The notes: generated by a model from the letters alone, not told the origin. Counted from the first letter of the stretch, positions 46,402 through 55,738 are shown. The stretch: DNA of 64,000 nt from Flammeovirgaceae bacterium SG7u.111 (GCA_034044135.1 CP139021.1:3921635-3985634), one strand, 5' to 3'. A program made the numbers and translations.

Positions 46402-49400
46402 CTAAACCCCGATATCTAGTTTCTTTTGCAAGTCCATAATCAGCGAATCCTGTACCCTTATTCGCCCACATAGTACTTGCACTATTCCCTTGGCAACTTC
46501 TGGGCGCTGGGCCATCAGGTCGTAAAATGCATCTTGATCCAAACGAAGCAATAATGTATCCCTTTCGGCAGTGGCTGTGGCCGAACGAGGATTAGTATCC
46601 AACAAACCCAAATCGCCAAAGAAATCCCTGTTTATCAGTGTATTGAGCCTATAAGTACCAATGTGGATTTTTACTTCACCTTCATAGATTACATACATAC
46701 AGTTGCCAATATCCCCCTTCTTAAAAATAACTTCCCCTTTTTGCACCCGCTCTTCTTTCACTATTTTTGCAACATCGGTAAGCACTATTTCCGGAGTCTC
46801 CGAAAACAAGCTCGTACTTTTCAGAATTATCACTTTCTCTATTTCGAGAAGCGTTTGGGTTTGGTCTTTTATATTTTTCATAATGACTTTAATCCTGTCG
46901 CTATCCAACACATCCGATAGCAATTCTTTCATATCGAAAAACCTATCTTCACAAAACTCTCTCAGAGTTCGAATAGCCGCTTGTTGCAATAACAAATCAT
47001 CGCTGAGCAAATAAGGTTTAAAAGATTTGAGCAGACTTGGATAAAAGGACTTGGACATGGAAAACAAAGCTGTTGCCCTCGTCCACCTATTAAAATTATT
47101 GTCCTTTTTCTGCTCATGCAAAACGGTGAGCACTACTGTAATCTCATCGAGCAAGTGGCTTGAATAAAACCTACTGAGCTTCTCTATTTTTTTTGCCCTC
47201 ACATATTCCCCAAATATGATCAGCAGCTTATCGGCATTCCCGCTAGATAGCTTCTCCTCTAAAATCTCATAAGCCTCTTGCTTGTCTTCTTTTTCCAAAG
47301 ATCCAAGGTTAGCCCTAAGTACCCTAAGCTTCTCCTCTTCATCCCCATACAAAAAGCCTATCAAATAGTCTGTTTTTACCTTTTCTGTCTTCAGCTCAAA
47401 CTCCAACGCTCTGTGTAATAGACTAAAATTTTTATTTCCTTGGAGCAAGGTTACGGCATTATACAACCAAAAAACCTGTTTGCATTGCCGGTCAATTTTA
47501 TCTGTTACCTTATAAAGGTTAAGCTTATCGTTGGCTATATAACCTGACGTTTTGAGCGAGAGCAGCGCTTCCGTTTGCAGCTCTACCCACGGGTATTTCA
47601 CCAACCACCAAAGCATTTCATGCGCTTTTTCCCCACCTATATTCCCACATACCTGACACAGATGCACAAGAAAACGGTCTTGTTGATAATTTGCCTGCCC
47701 AAACTCTTCGTCTATAATGGGCAATGCCAATTCCCCATACATCTCTAAAGCTCTTTTAGCTTCATTGGTGAAATGCCCACATTTTATCAAGTCTATCAGC
47801 AACGGCAGGTACTTTTCATCTTGAATCTTGCCAGTTGCCTCAATAGCCGCTTTTACTACCACTTCATCTTCATCATGCATAAAACCCATGATGGTATCAA
47901 AAAAGCTGGTATCTTCTAATTCGGCTATTATCTGGATAGCCATTTTCTTCTCAGACACCTCTTCAGATTTTGTCATTTCTTGCAGCCGCTCTTCTGCCAA
48001 TAACCTGGCATTACCTTCCCCATGTTGCATAAGTGCCGTAACCGCCCCTTTCCTAAGAAAATGGTCTTCTGCTTCTATCATTGGAACAATTTCAGAAACG
48101 TACCCTTTGTCCAAAGATGCCACGGCTTTAATAGAAGCCTCTTTAACTTCGGCTTTGCTGTCCTCTTCCATCAAGAACATCACATCGGCCGAAAGCTCTT
48201 TTATATCTAATGATTTGATTTTTAATATGGTGTGAATTTTCACTTCTGACGAAGGGTGCTTCAAAAGTTTCCTCAAGCGCTCCAGTACATTTTCTTCATC
48301 GAACCTGTAAAGTAATTCTAGGGAATAAATCACCTCTTCCGAATGGTCAGATTCCAGTTTCCTGTCCAGCACATCGAGCACACCTTTATCTTTTATAGCT
48401 TCTTCAGCTCCTTTAAAAAACCGAACTCCAACAGCATTTTGAAGAATTTGGACATAATTTTTGCCTGATGAAAAAATTACCACTACCCAGCAAAATATGG
48501 AGAAAATAGCCGCATAGATTACGGGATCAAAAAGGAGAGAATTTGATTTTTGATACACAAACAGGAGAAACAAGCCCGAAAGCCCAAGGACAAAGGGCGA
48601 TACCAACCCATTCATGATCGTGTCTCCCCTGAACCTTAAGTTTTGCACCAAGGGCGTTAGCAATGCCTGGAAAATGGGCCGGTGCATGGAATTGAAAAGA
48701 GCCATAAATACTAATATGAGCGTACAGACTACCCAAAAAGACTTGGCAAAATCACCCATATAATTCAAAATGAGCAATACGCCAGACAGTACCAAAAGGA
48801 CAATGGGTAAGACCAGCAACTTCGTACGGATACCCATTTCTCTCACCGATGTGGTGATCAACAAAAACCGGAACAGTAACACCACGGCACTCGTTAGGCT
48901 CATAAACATCCCTATGAACATTAGCACTTCTGTCCTGTCTTCAAAGAAATAGCTTAGGTTCTCTAGAAAAGCAAAATGCAACAAGGCTAGCGAAAGAGTG
49001 ACAAAAGCCGATAGGGTAATAAGAGAACGAATAAATTTATTCCCAAAAAACTTTCTCAAATCCAAGCCTTCATCTCGCAAGGAAAGCCTTCCGAAAGACC
49101 CTTTCTTACTTTCTTTCAAAAACACATCTGTATTGATGAGTTTGATCACAAAATAAAAGCTCCCCATAAAGCTCAGCAAGGCCAGAAATAGCAGCACACC
49201 TTCTCCCACTAAGGAAACAACTAAGGGAATAAGAATAAATCCAATAAACCGCCCAGGAAGTTCGCCAGCAAAATACCAGGTAACGCTATACTTTTCACCT
49301 ATTTTTTCTTTATAATATTCTGTAAGCGAGCGGGAAGCAAACAAAGAGAGGGAAAACACCCACAACATTGACACGATAAGCAAAAACACGTACCAGTCGG

Positions 49401-49719
49401 CCGGTTGGAATAGCCAAAGCACCGTAAGTGCAAGCAAAAGGCTAAGTAATGGCGCATATAAGGTTTTGAGTAATATCTTCAGCGAAAAATAATACTCCAG
49501 GTAGGCAAAGATCCTTCCGCTTAGAAGTAAAATAACAGAGCCGAGGATTAAAATGGCAGGAAATTGCCCAATAGACAACTCAGAGATAAACAAAGCCAAG
49601 GCAATACTATATAGAAAGGCTGTCCCCATTCCCTGGAAAAAGTTAAAATAGAACAAAGCCATGGAAGGCTTCTCTCCTACTTTCTTTTCAGCTCCTATAT
49701 CTATACTTGACTCCACCAT
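46402..49719 (-). CDS. Transporter-like membrane domain fused to HEAT repeats and a cyclic-nucleotide-binding domain
   Basis: A 1105-residue protein. Residues about 15-430 contain about a dozen hydrophobic helices resembling the nucleotide-transporter/MFS superfamily. Residues about 450-950 are helical repeats of HEAT type (for example SSEVKIHTILKIKSLDIKEL, DEVVVKAAIEATGKIQDEKY). Residues about 977-1095 are a CNB domain: VFKKGDIGN-like turn (VIFKKGDIGNCMYVIYEGEV) and the phosphate-binding stretch FFGDLGLLDTNPRSATATA, where the usual Glu is Asp and the Arg is kept. The design suggests a membrane module regulated by a small nucleotide. The transported substrate, if any, is unknown. Confidence 0.85.
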   Translation of the reverse strand: MVESSIDIGAEKKVGEKPSMALFYFNFFQGMGTAFLYSIALALFISELSIGQFPAILILGSVILLLSGRIFAYLEYYFSLKILLKTLYAPLLSLLLALTVLWLFQPADWYVFLLIVSMLWVFSLSLFASRSLTEYYKEKIGEKYSVTWYFAGELPGRFIGFILIPLVVSLVGEGVLLFLALLSFMGSFYFVIKLINTDVFLKESKKGSFGRLSLRDEGLDLRKFFGNKFIRSLITLSAFVTLSLALLHFAFLENLSYFFEDRTEVLMFIGMFMSLTSAVVLLFRFLLITTSVREMGIRTKLLVLPIVLLVLSGVLLILNYMGDFAKSFWVVCTLILVFMALFNSMHRPIFQALLTPLVQNLRFRGDTIMNGLVSPFVLGLSGLFLLFVYQKSNSLLFDPVIYAAIFSIFCWVVVIFSSGKNYVQILQNAVGVRFFKGAEEAIKDKGVLDVLDRKLESDHSEEVIYSLELLYRFDEENVLERLRKLLKHPSSEVKIHTILKIKSLDIKELSADVMFLMEEDSKAEVKEASIKAVASLDKGYVSEIVPMIEAEDHFLRKGAVTALMQHGEGNARLLAEERLQEMTKSEEVSEKKMAIQIIAELEDTSFFDTIMGFMHDEDEVVVKAAIEATGKIQDEKYLPLLIDLIKCGHFTNEAKRALEMYGELALPIIDEEFGQANYQQDRFLVHLCQVCGNIGGEKAHEMLWWLVKYPWVELQTEALLSLKTSGYIANDKLNLYKVTDKIDRQCKQVFWLYNAVTLLQGNKNFSLLHRALEFELKTEKVKTDYLIGFLYGDEEEKLRVLRANLGSLEKEDKQEAYEILEEKLSSGNADKLLIIFGEYVRAKKIEKLSRFYSSHLLDEITVVLTVLHEQKKDNNFNRWTRATALFSMSKSFYPSLLKSFKPYLLSDDLLLQQAAIRTLREFCEDRFFDMKELLSDVLDSDRIKVIMKNIKDQTQTLLEIEKVIILKSTSLFSETPEIVLTDVAKIVKEERVQKGEVIFKKGDIGNCMYVIYEGEVKIHIGTYRLNTLINRDFFGDLGLLDTNPRSATATAERDTLLLRLDQDAFYDLMAQRPEVAKGIVQVLCGRIRVQDSLIMDLQKKLDIGV

Positions 49720-49856
49720 AATTCTCTCTATGCCAAAACATACCGATGTTGCTACGAATCCTTGATTTTAGATAAAAATCTAGTTATTGCCAAGTTTATA
49801 AGAAAAACAGTTGAGCATCTATACGTAATTTGGACGCATAGATTAATGCCAACAAG

Positions 49857-49864
49857 TATCTTTG
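49857..49864 (+). promoter_or_regulatory. Putative -7 box of the ROK kinase gene (TATCTTTG)
   Basis: It matches TAnnTTTG; ATTTGG upstream supplies a TTTG, but at a spacing of 24 bases, longer than the usual 19-21. Confidence 0.35.
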
Positions 49865-49950
49865 TCCAAATAAAATTTTGATTATAGCACATGAATCCGC
49901 TACTTTGGTAGCTTAATACAGTTAACAAATTCGCAATAAGTCATAAAAAA

Positions 49951-50862
49951 ATGGAAAATTTTTTAGGTGTAGACATAGGTGGTACAAATGTGAAGTTTGG
50001 TGTGGTTTCAGAAAAAGGAGAGTTGCTAAACAAGGTAAAGTTCCCCACGGCCAAAATGAAGGAAGAAGGTAATTTTGTAGAGAAATTCAAAAAAGCCTTG
50101 GGAAAACAACTTAACGAATACCCCGAAATCAAAAAAGTAGGCATAGGTGTTCCCGGTACCACATCCAAAGACAGGTCGACTACCTTAGAACTCCCAAACA
50201 TCCCCCAACTCAACGGAGTACGCTTTTTGGATAAACTTAAAGCAAGTTTCCCTGAGATCATTTTCCATTTAGACAACGATGCGAACGCAGCAGCGCTGGG
50301 AGAGTATTATTTTTCAAAATCTAAAATGCCCGACAACTTTATATTCATTACCCTAGGCACAGGCGTAGGTGGAGGAGCGATCATAGATGGGCAAATATTT
50401 AAGGGTGGTGACGGAAATGGAATGGAAATCGGCCACATCATCTCTAGCAATGGAAAAAGCATTGAACAAAATATTGGGAAAAAAGGAATTCTAGGCATGG
50501 CACTTACCACACTCGAAGGCTACGAAGGCTACTCCGTGCTTTCGGACAGAGGTGTGCTAAATTCTAAAAAGGTAGTAAAGGCAGCGCATGAAAGCGACGA
50601 ACTTGCTCTTGAAATCTTCCAAGAAGTTGGCAAATATATAGGCGAGGCAATTGTTTCTTCGGTAAGGCTTCTCGACATCAAAACCATCCTGATTGGTGGC
50701 GGCGTTTCGGAAACCTTTGATTATGTGAAAAAGGATATGTACAGGATTATTAAGAAACACTTAACCCCGTATTATACCAACGAACTTGAGATTAAGCTCG
50801 CAACGCTTGGCAATAATGCCGGTATTGTAGGCGCAGCATCCTTGTGCTTCATTAATGACTAA
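49951..50862 (+). CDS. ROK family sugar kinase (glucokinase-like), without zinc motif
   Basis: A 303-residue ASKHA-fold kinase: FLGVDIGGTNVKFGVV (phosphate 1), GIGVPGTT, LDNDANAAALGEYYF with the catalytic Asp, FITLGTGVGGGAIIDG (phosphate 2), and MEIGHI. Typical ROK proteins follow the His with a Cys cluster that binds structural zinc; here the region reads SSNGKSIEQNIGKKGI with no Cys. The fold probably phosphorylates glucose or another hexose. It is a single gene. Confidence 0.85.
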   Translation: MENFLGVDIGGTNVKFGVVSEKGELLNKVKFPTAKMKEEGNFVEKFKKALGKQLNEYPEIKKVGIGVPGTTSKDRSTTLELPNIPQLNGVRFLDKLKASFPEIIFHLDNDANAAALGEYYFSKSKMPDNFIFITLGTGVGGGAIIDGQIFKGGDGNGMEIGHIISSNGKSIEQNIGKKGILGMALTTLEGYEGYSVLSDRGVLNSKKVVKAAHESDELALEIFQEVGKYIGEAIVSSVRLLDIKTILIGGGVSETFDYVKKDMYRIIKKHLTPYYTNELEIKLATLGNNAGIVGAASLCFIND

Positions 50863-50879
50863 AAAAACACTTGGCCTTC

Positions 50880-50922
50880 AAAGAAATGCATCGGTTTATT
50901 TATTAACCGATGCATTTCTTTT
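50880..50922. terminator. Bidirectional terminator overlapping the end of the GT-C gene
   Basis: A 17-18-bp stem AAAGAAATGCATCGGTT/AACCGATGCATTTCTTT with T-rich flanks. The right arm and loop contain the last nine codons and stop of the convergent glycosyltransferase gene. Confidence 0.85.
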
Positions 50923-52506
50923 ATACATAGTAATGTGCTCGTCTTTATGCACCCCAGGGTTCAAAAAGTGTAAAATAGCATCGTAAACGCTCACCGAAAT
51001 TTCCCTGTCATATTCCAACCCAGGAAACTCTTGTTTCAATTTCGCCACTCTCTGCTCCAAACTATCCCTGCCTTTAAAAATAACATAATCGGGAATTCTG
51101 CCCATGTCTTCCAGTTCTATCAGCACCGTATCTAGCGGATGGTTTTTGCTAATGGGAAATACGAGCGGGTAATCAATTTCCTTGTTATCCAAATCAGCTT
51201 TCTCTGGCAAGTACGGTTTTCTGTAATAAAAATCCCGAATCTCGTAGCTCAATTTCCCCAAATAATACACGGGTGACATCTGATGATCGCCCACTGTAGA
51301 CTCAACCACTATGGTAGAAACATTTTTCTCTTTTGAAAGCTGGTACAAAGGTTCAATCCTCGCCTTTTTAGAATAGGTAAGGGATAAAGCCATGGCTGCT
51401 ATGAAATTGATCGTCCAGAAGAAAATCCATGATCCTCTTATCCAAGACTGCCTTTTCTGCCAAAATTTTGATCTTACCACAAACTCTTGCCAACCAACTA
51501 TACCTAAAATAATTATAAGTGGAAGAAGGGGGAGAATAAAGCGCTCCTGCTTGTTGGGGAAAAGGGAATGGAACACAAAAAACACTAAACCTCCCCAAAA
51601 TATTTCGGGAGATTTTTTCCATGCTTTAAAATATCCAACAGCCAACATCAAGCTCACAGGAGGAACTAAAAAACCTAAGACGGTGAATATATAACGCTCA
51701 GGCGGTCCTGTCACATAATTATAAGCATTTGCCGAATTGTATTCAAAGTAAGTAACAATGGTCTGTAGTGGGTAATCGTACAAAATCATATCGAGCACCC
51801 CCATAATTGACAACGCCAACACTACATAGCCCAAAGAGAACACTGCACTTTCTAGCCATTTCCTTTGCCAAAGCAAAGCTAAGCCCATACCTCCAGCAAA
51901 AAGGATAGTATGATAACGGATTAGGAAAGCAAAACCAAAAAGTGCCCCTGCCACAAACCATAATCCCAAAGTAGGCTTACCCACTTTTTTGCACTCTTTC
52001 ACTATCAGGTAATAACCCGCTAAAAACAAGGGGATAGAAGCCATCTCTACCAAGTTCTTAACGCTCATCATTGGCATGAACCAAAGAGTTACCATGATCC
52101 ACCCCACTATGCCAGCCGTTTTTCTGTTTTCAGAAAGGACCAAGGCAATTTTGTAAGAGAAATAAATGAGCGACATGCTATACACCGCATGAAAAAGCCT
52201 GACCACGACCATTCTAGCTTCAGGATCGGTGATGCCTATAGCTGAGGTAAAAAGGAAGATACCATAGTTCATGCCTGCATATACCAAACTATGCAACGGT
52301 GGCACTCCTTTTTCAAACCAATAATCCACTCCCCATTCCCAATACTGGGAAACAGTAATCACGCAAAAGTGATCGTCGTGGAAGGCAAAGCCCTTAGAAA
52401 AGAAAGCGGCAATTAACCTAAAAAGAAAGCCTGCCAGTAAAATTAGGGTAAGACTTTCCCACTCTCTATTTTTAATAGAGGCTTTGATTGAATTTAAAAA
52501 TGTCAT
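50896..52506 (-). CDS. GT-C fold membrane glycosyltransferase (GT22/GT39-like)
   Basis: About 536 residues from the ATG at 52506 (the frame is open to 52566). It has at least ten membrane helices. The first loop carries a DDHF motif (GFAFHDDHFCVI), corresponding to the catalytic acidic pair of GT-C enzymes, and a later loop has HSLFPNKQERFILPLLP, which resembles the HKEERF signature of GPI/ALG mannosyltransferases. A soluble C-terminal domain follows. It probably uses a polyprenyl-phosphate sugar donor for a cell-surface glycan. It is 8 bases downstream of a small protein gene, so likely co-transcribed with it. Confidence 0.82.
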   Translation of the reverse strand: MTFLNSIKASIKNREWESLTLILLAGFLFRLIAAFFSKGFAFHDDHFCVITVSQYWEWGVDYWFEKGVPPLHSLVYAGMNYGIFLFTSAIGITDPEARMVVVRLFHAVYSMSLIYFSYKIALVLSENRKTAGIVGWIMVTLWFMPMMSVKNLVEMASIPLFLAGYYLIVKECKKVGKPTLGLWFVAGALFGFAFLIRYHTILFAGGMGLALLWQRKWLESAVFSLGYVVLALSIMGVLDMILYDYPLQTIVTYFEYNSANAYNYVTGPPERYIFTVLGFLVPPVSLMLAVGYFKAWKKSPEIFWGGLVFFVFHSLFPNKQERFILPLLPLIIILGIVGWQEFVVRSKFWQKRQSWIRGSWIFFWTINFIAAMALSLTYSKKARIEPLYQLSKEKNVSTIVVESTVGDHQMSPVYYLGKLSYEIRDFYYRKPYLPEKADLDNKEIDYPLVFPISKNHPLDTVLIELEDMGRIPDYVIFKGRDSLEQRVAKLKQEFPGLEYDREISVSVYDAILHFLNPGVHKDEHITMYKRNASVNK

Positions 52507-52514
52507 ATTGATTT

Positions 52515-52928
52515 TTATTTTTTCATTAGCCAAGTAGCAGCATCGGCATAGCTGTCGAAGTAACAAATCCTGATACCTGTATTATCCGTAAAGCCTGTGA
52601 TATGGCCATCAGGCAAGCGAAGGTAAGTCTGTGGAGGTACGATGCTTGCTATTTTCCTCACACCAGAGGGGTACAATTGAGGATGAAATTCGTTCCGTGC
52701 CCAAAGTTGGTCTTCCGTCTCGGGACCTCGAAGCCCTGTAATGTCGTTTATCCAGTTCAGATCAGGATGGTAGATTTTTTGCTTTTTATAAATCTCTAGC
52801 TTCTTTAATAACAACTCCCTGAACTCTTCCCCGTTTACCCTGCCCAACCATTGCTCATAAATAGCAGGGATCTCTTCGTCAACGCTCACATTAAACACTT
52901 CTCCTTTATATATTTTATTAATTTTCAT
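52515..52928 (-). CDS. Small uncharacterised STAS/SpoIIAA-like protein
   Basis: A 137-residue soluble protein without signal peptide. The pattern resembles the STAS-like SpoIIAA fold: FRELLLKKLEIYKKQKIYHPDLNWINDITG in the middle (quoted in part: LNWINDITGLRGP), then RKIASIVPPQTYLRLPDG, and the closing RICYFDSYADAATWL. Such proteins often mediate regulatory contacts. The assignment is from fold pattern only. It lies immediately upstream of the GT-C gene on the same strand. Confidence 0.65.
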   Translation of the reverse strand: MKINKIYKGEVFNVSVDEEIPAIYEQWLGRVNGEEFRELLLKKLEIYKKQKIYHPDLNWINDITGLRGPETEDQLWARNEFHPQLYPSGVRKIASIVPPQTYLRLPDGHITGFTDNTGIRICYFDSYADAATWLMKK

Positions 52929-53144
52929 CTTATTATAGAGGCTTTTTCTTTGGTGCGTAAATATAATGCTTAGAAACTATTTCCCAATCCTTAACCCATC
53001 CATTTCCTTGTAAAAAGTAAGTTCGAGACATATGCCATAAGTTATATTTTTTCTTAGTTTCATATAATCCTATTTTTATTTTGAAATACAGATCTATGCC
53101 ACTAATTTAATGACTCGAACAGACAACTAAGTAAAGACACTCCA

Positions 53145-54455
53145 TTGAATCAAAATAGAATTAAAGTATTGATGCTCGGCTGGGAATTCCCTCCTTTGCT
53201 TACTGGCGGGCTTGGTCAAGCAACTTTTGGCATCGCAAATGCACTTGCCCCTCTAGTAGACCTCACCCTCATTATCCCCCAAAAAAAAGGAGAGCCCCCC
53301 TTGTCCCAAGCAAGCATCGTTGGCCTCAACCAAGTCGAGTACGATGATTCATTTGAGATCCTCACACAAAAAAAAATACAGGAAAACCTTAAGATCACGT
53401 ACGTAGATGCAAGTTTTGACCTTTACCCCGCAGAGCAAAGAAAGGAAATACTAGAAGTAGAAAAAAAGGAGATTGAAATTGATGTAAAAATCCCTATCGC
53501 TTCAAAAAAGAAAGCTCTTTTTGAAGAAGACAACGTATATGGACCAAACACACTTCAAAAAGTTGCGCTATATGCCCAAACTGTTGCTGAGCTGGCAAAG
53601 GATATGGAATTTGATGTTATTCACGCCCACGACTGGGTTACATTCCCTGCTGCCATGAAGCTGAAGGAAGAGACAGGCAAGCCTATTGTCATCCACGTTC
53701 ATTCACTGGAAACCGACAGAGTTGACCCAACCAAACTTACCAAAATCTTTGAGATTGAGCAAAAAGCTATGGTAGCTGCCAATGCTATTGTGGCCGTAAG
53801 TGATTTTACCAAAGAAAACATTCTCAACAAATACAAAGCAGACCCGCAAAAAACATACATAGTACACAATGGAATAGATGAAATATCCGCATTACCAGCA
53901 AAGAAGAAAACCAAGAAAAATAACATTCCAAAAATCTTGTTTTTAGGGAGGATTACCCGCCAAAAAGGGCCTACTTTTTTAGTAGAAACTGCCGTATTGC
54001 TTTCCAGCAAAATTCCTAACCTGAAATTTGTAGTTGCAGGAATTGGCGAACGGCTGAGGGAAACCATGGCCTACGCCCAAAAGAGAAGCGTACTTAACTT
54101 ATTTGAGTTTGTTGGCTTTTTGGACAAGCAGAAAATTGCTGAAATAGCTTCTACCGCAGACGCCTATTTTCTGCCTTCTGTCTCCGAACCATTTGGGCTT
54201 TCTACCTTGGAAGCTGCGCAAGCAGGGTTGCCCGTGGTTATTTCCAAGCAATCGGGTGCAACCGAAGTAATGCCCAATGCCCTAAAAGCCGACTACTGGG
54301 ACACCCAAAAATTTGCCAACTACCTTTATGGACTTCTCACCCACAAAGGACTGAAAGAAGAGATCGTCAGCCTTAACAAGGTTGATCTCAAGACCTTGAC
54401 ATGGGGAAAAGCCTCTGAAGATTTACATTTTTTATACCAAAAACTTATTTCATAA
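53145..54455 (+). CDS. Glycosyltransferase, GT4/GT5 type (glycogen-synthase-like)
   Basis: A 436-residue GT-B enzyme. The N-terminal lobe opens with LMLGWEFPPLLTGGLG, the starch-synthase-type donor loop, and contains VIHAHDWVTFPAA; the C-terminal lobe has ILFLGRITRQKGP and the nucleotide-sugar motif SVSEPFGLSTLEAAQAGLPVV. It probably makes glycogen or a cell-surface glucan. The start is taken as TTG at 53145, because no in-frame ATG exists between the preceding stop and the conserved N-terminus except the Met at 53172, inside LMLGWEFPP. Confidence 0.87.
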   Translation: MNQNRIKVLMLGWEFPPLLTGGLGQATFGIANALAPLVDLTLIIPQKKGEPPLSQASIVGLNQVEYDDSFEILTQKKIQENLKITYVDASFDLYPAEQRKEILEVEKKEIEIDVKIPIASKKKALFEEDNVYGPNTLQKVALYAQTVAELAKDMEFDVIHAHDWVTFPAAMKLKEETGKPIVIHVHSLETDRVDPTKLTKIFEIEQKAMVAANAIVAVSDFTKENILNKYKADPQKTYIVHNGIDEISALPAKKKTKKNNIPKILFLGRITRQKGPTFLVETAVLLSSKIPNLKFVVAGIGERLRETMAYAQKRSVLNLFEFVGFLDKQKIAEIASTADAYFLPSVSEPFGLSTLEAAQAGLPVVISKQSGATEVMPNALKADYWDTQKFANYLYGLLTHKGLKEEIVSLNKVDLKTLTWGKASEDLHFLYQKLIS

Positions 54456-54781
54456 CTAGCACCTTTGCAACCTTATTTTCTGAATATTCATCTCTAGATT
54501 TTTATTTAGAGTTTTTAAGTACATTGCTTAATACTGACCGAAATTTCTCTTCAGATTTTTCATAAAAACATCGGCTACTCCCCCGCTTCAAGTGTCTTAC
54601 AAGTGAATAAAATTCTACAACGTGCTCACATTTTTCTTTTAAAAAGAATCAATAACCAACCTAATAGTTGGTATGTAAGCAATTCCCTAAAGCTTTTGGT
54701 ATTTTTTAGATGGATGAGATGTTGATCTTCAACTAAAAGCGTTGTTTGGACAAGGAGTGACTTAACTTAAAAACACTAGAA
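54456..54781. other. Intergenic region of about 326 bases
   Basis: AT-rich with no gene. CACCTTTGC near 54470 is one base off the -7 consensus and could be the promoter of the small membrane protein. Confidence 0.35.
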
Positions 54782-54991
54782 ATGAAAAATGATAAATCAG
54801 TAATTATCTTAGGTATCCTGTTGGTGTTGACCTATGCCATCAGCAAAATCTATTCCCCCAACGATACTGGGAAGGACTCAAAAAGTAGGATATCAAAAAA
54901 AGTGGAGAAAATATCTCCCGTAGTCATCAATTCTGAAGCAAGCATGATGGTAAGCGATACTTTGCCTTACAAGGTATTAGAAGCTCGCTAA
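54782..54991 (+). CDS. Small single-pass membrane protein, unknown function
   Basis: A 69-residue frame with an N-terminal hydrophobic helix (VIILGILLVLTYAISKIY) and a polar tail containing a lysine/serine-rich segment. I do not recognise a family. The ATG is well placed after an AT-rich leader, and codon use looks ordinary. Its stop overlaps the end of the convergent lipoprotein gene by 4 bases. Coding is plausible but unproven. Confidence 0.5.
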   Translation: MKNDKSVIILGILLVLTYAISKIYSPNDTGKDSKSRISKKVEKISPVVINSEASMMVSDTLPYKVLEAR

Positions 54992-55680
54992 TCAATTATT
55001 TCTTTTACACACCAAAATCCCACCTCATGCCCCTTTGCATTAGGGAAAAGTCCTTTTATAAACCATTTATCTGCTCCTTCTTTCACCCACACTTTCTTTT
55101 TACTCACATTACTTGGAACAAAAAGAGGATCATCATTCTCATCCAACCATTCCCCTAGCCATATTTCTGGTAAATATTTACCTAAGTTCCCTTTCCCCTC
55201 TTGTAGCATCACGTAAATCAGCTCCCTTTCCGTAGGAAGCCTTTTGCCTTTCCACTCGCAAAACGCATTAGCTTCAACCCATGAAAGCCCCTTCACCATA
55301 CCTTTCAAATTCACCAGCGAAGAATCTTCAGCCCGACCATTCGCCGCCAAGAACTCATAATAATCATAAGTTTTCACAGGCTCGTAATCCATCAAAAAAC
55401 CATTGATTTTCACCTGAGACCCATCTCCTTTTGCCATGTATCCTCCTGACACAAAAAACATCTCTTCGGGAAGGTCAAAATCATAGGAAAGCTCTTTGTG
55501 CATCACCTCATCTTTTGGCCTGATAGGGTCATTCATGAAAATAATCTCATAGATATTTTGAGAAGAATAGCCATCAACCTTTGGGCTTGGGTTTTCTAAA
55601 ACTACCACTTCTGCTTTTTGGGGCTTGCAAGCAGTAAAAAGCATCAACACCAACAATGAGTATATTCTTTTCAAACCCAA
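54988..55680 (-). CDS. SUMF1/FGE-like lipoprotein
   Basis: A 230-residue protein with a lipobox (LMLFTAC, Cys at about 18) and a short SUMF1-type domain: VNLKGMVKGLSWVEANAFCEWKGKRLPTERE is the family core (quoted in part: LSWVEANAFCEWKGKRLPTE), ending in VGFWCVKE. The active-site cysteine pair of formylglycine-generating enzymes is not seen. In Bacteroidota, related non-catalytic lipoproteins (GldJ/GldK type) belong to the gliding and secretion apparatus; this one is smaller, and its role is unknown. Confidence 0.75.
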   Translation of the reverse strand: MGLKRIYSLLVLMLFTACKPQKAEVVVLENPSPKVDGYSSQNIYEIIFMNDPIRPKDEVMHKELSYDFDLPEEMFFVSGGYMAKGDGSQVKINGFLMDYEPVKTYDYYEFLAANGRAEDSSLVNLKGMVKGLSWVEANAFCEWKGKRLPTERELIYVMLQEGKGNLGKYLPEIWLGEWLDENDDPLFVPSNVSKKKVWVKEGADKWFIKGLFPNAKGHEVGFWCVKEIID

Positions 55681-55738
55681 TCTTACGTATTCTTTGTTAA
55701 GAACTTAATTTATCTATTTATAAACCTCTAGTATAAAG

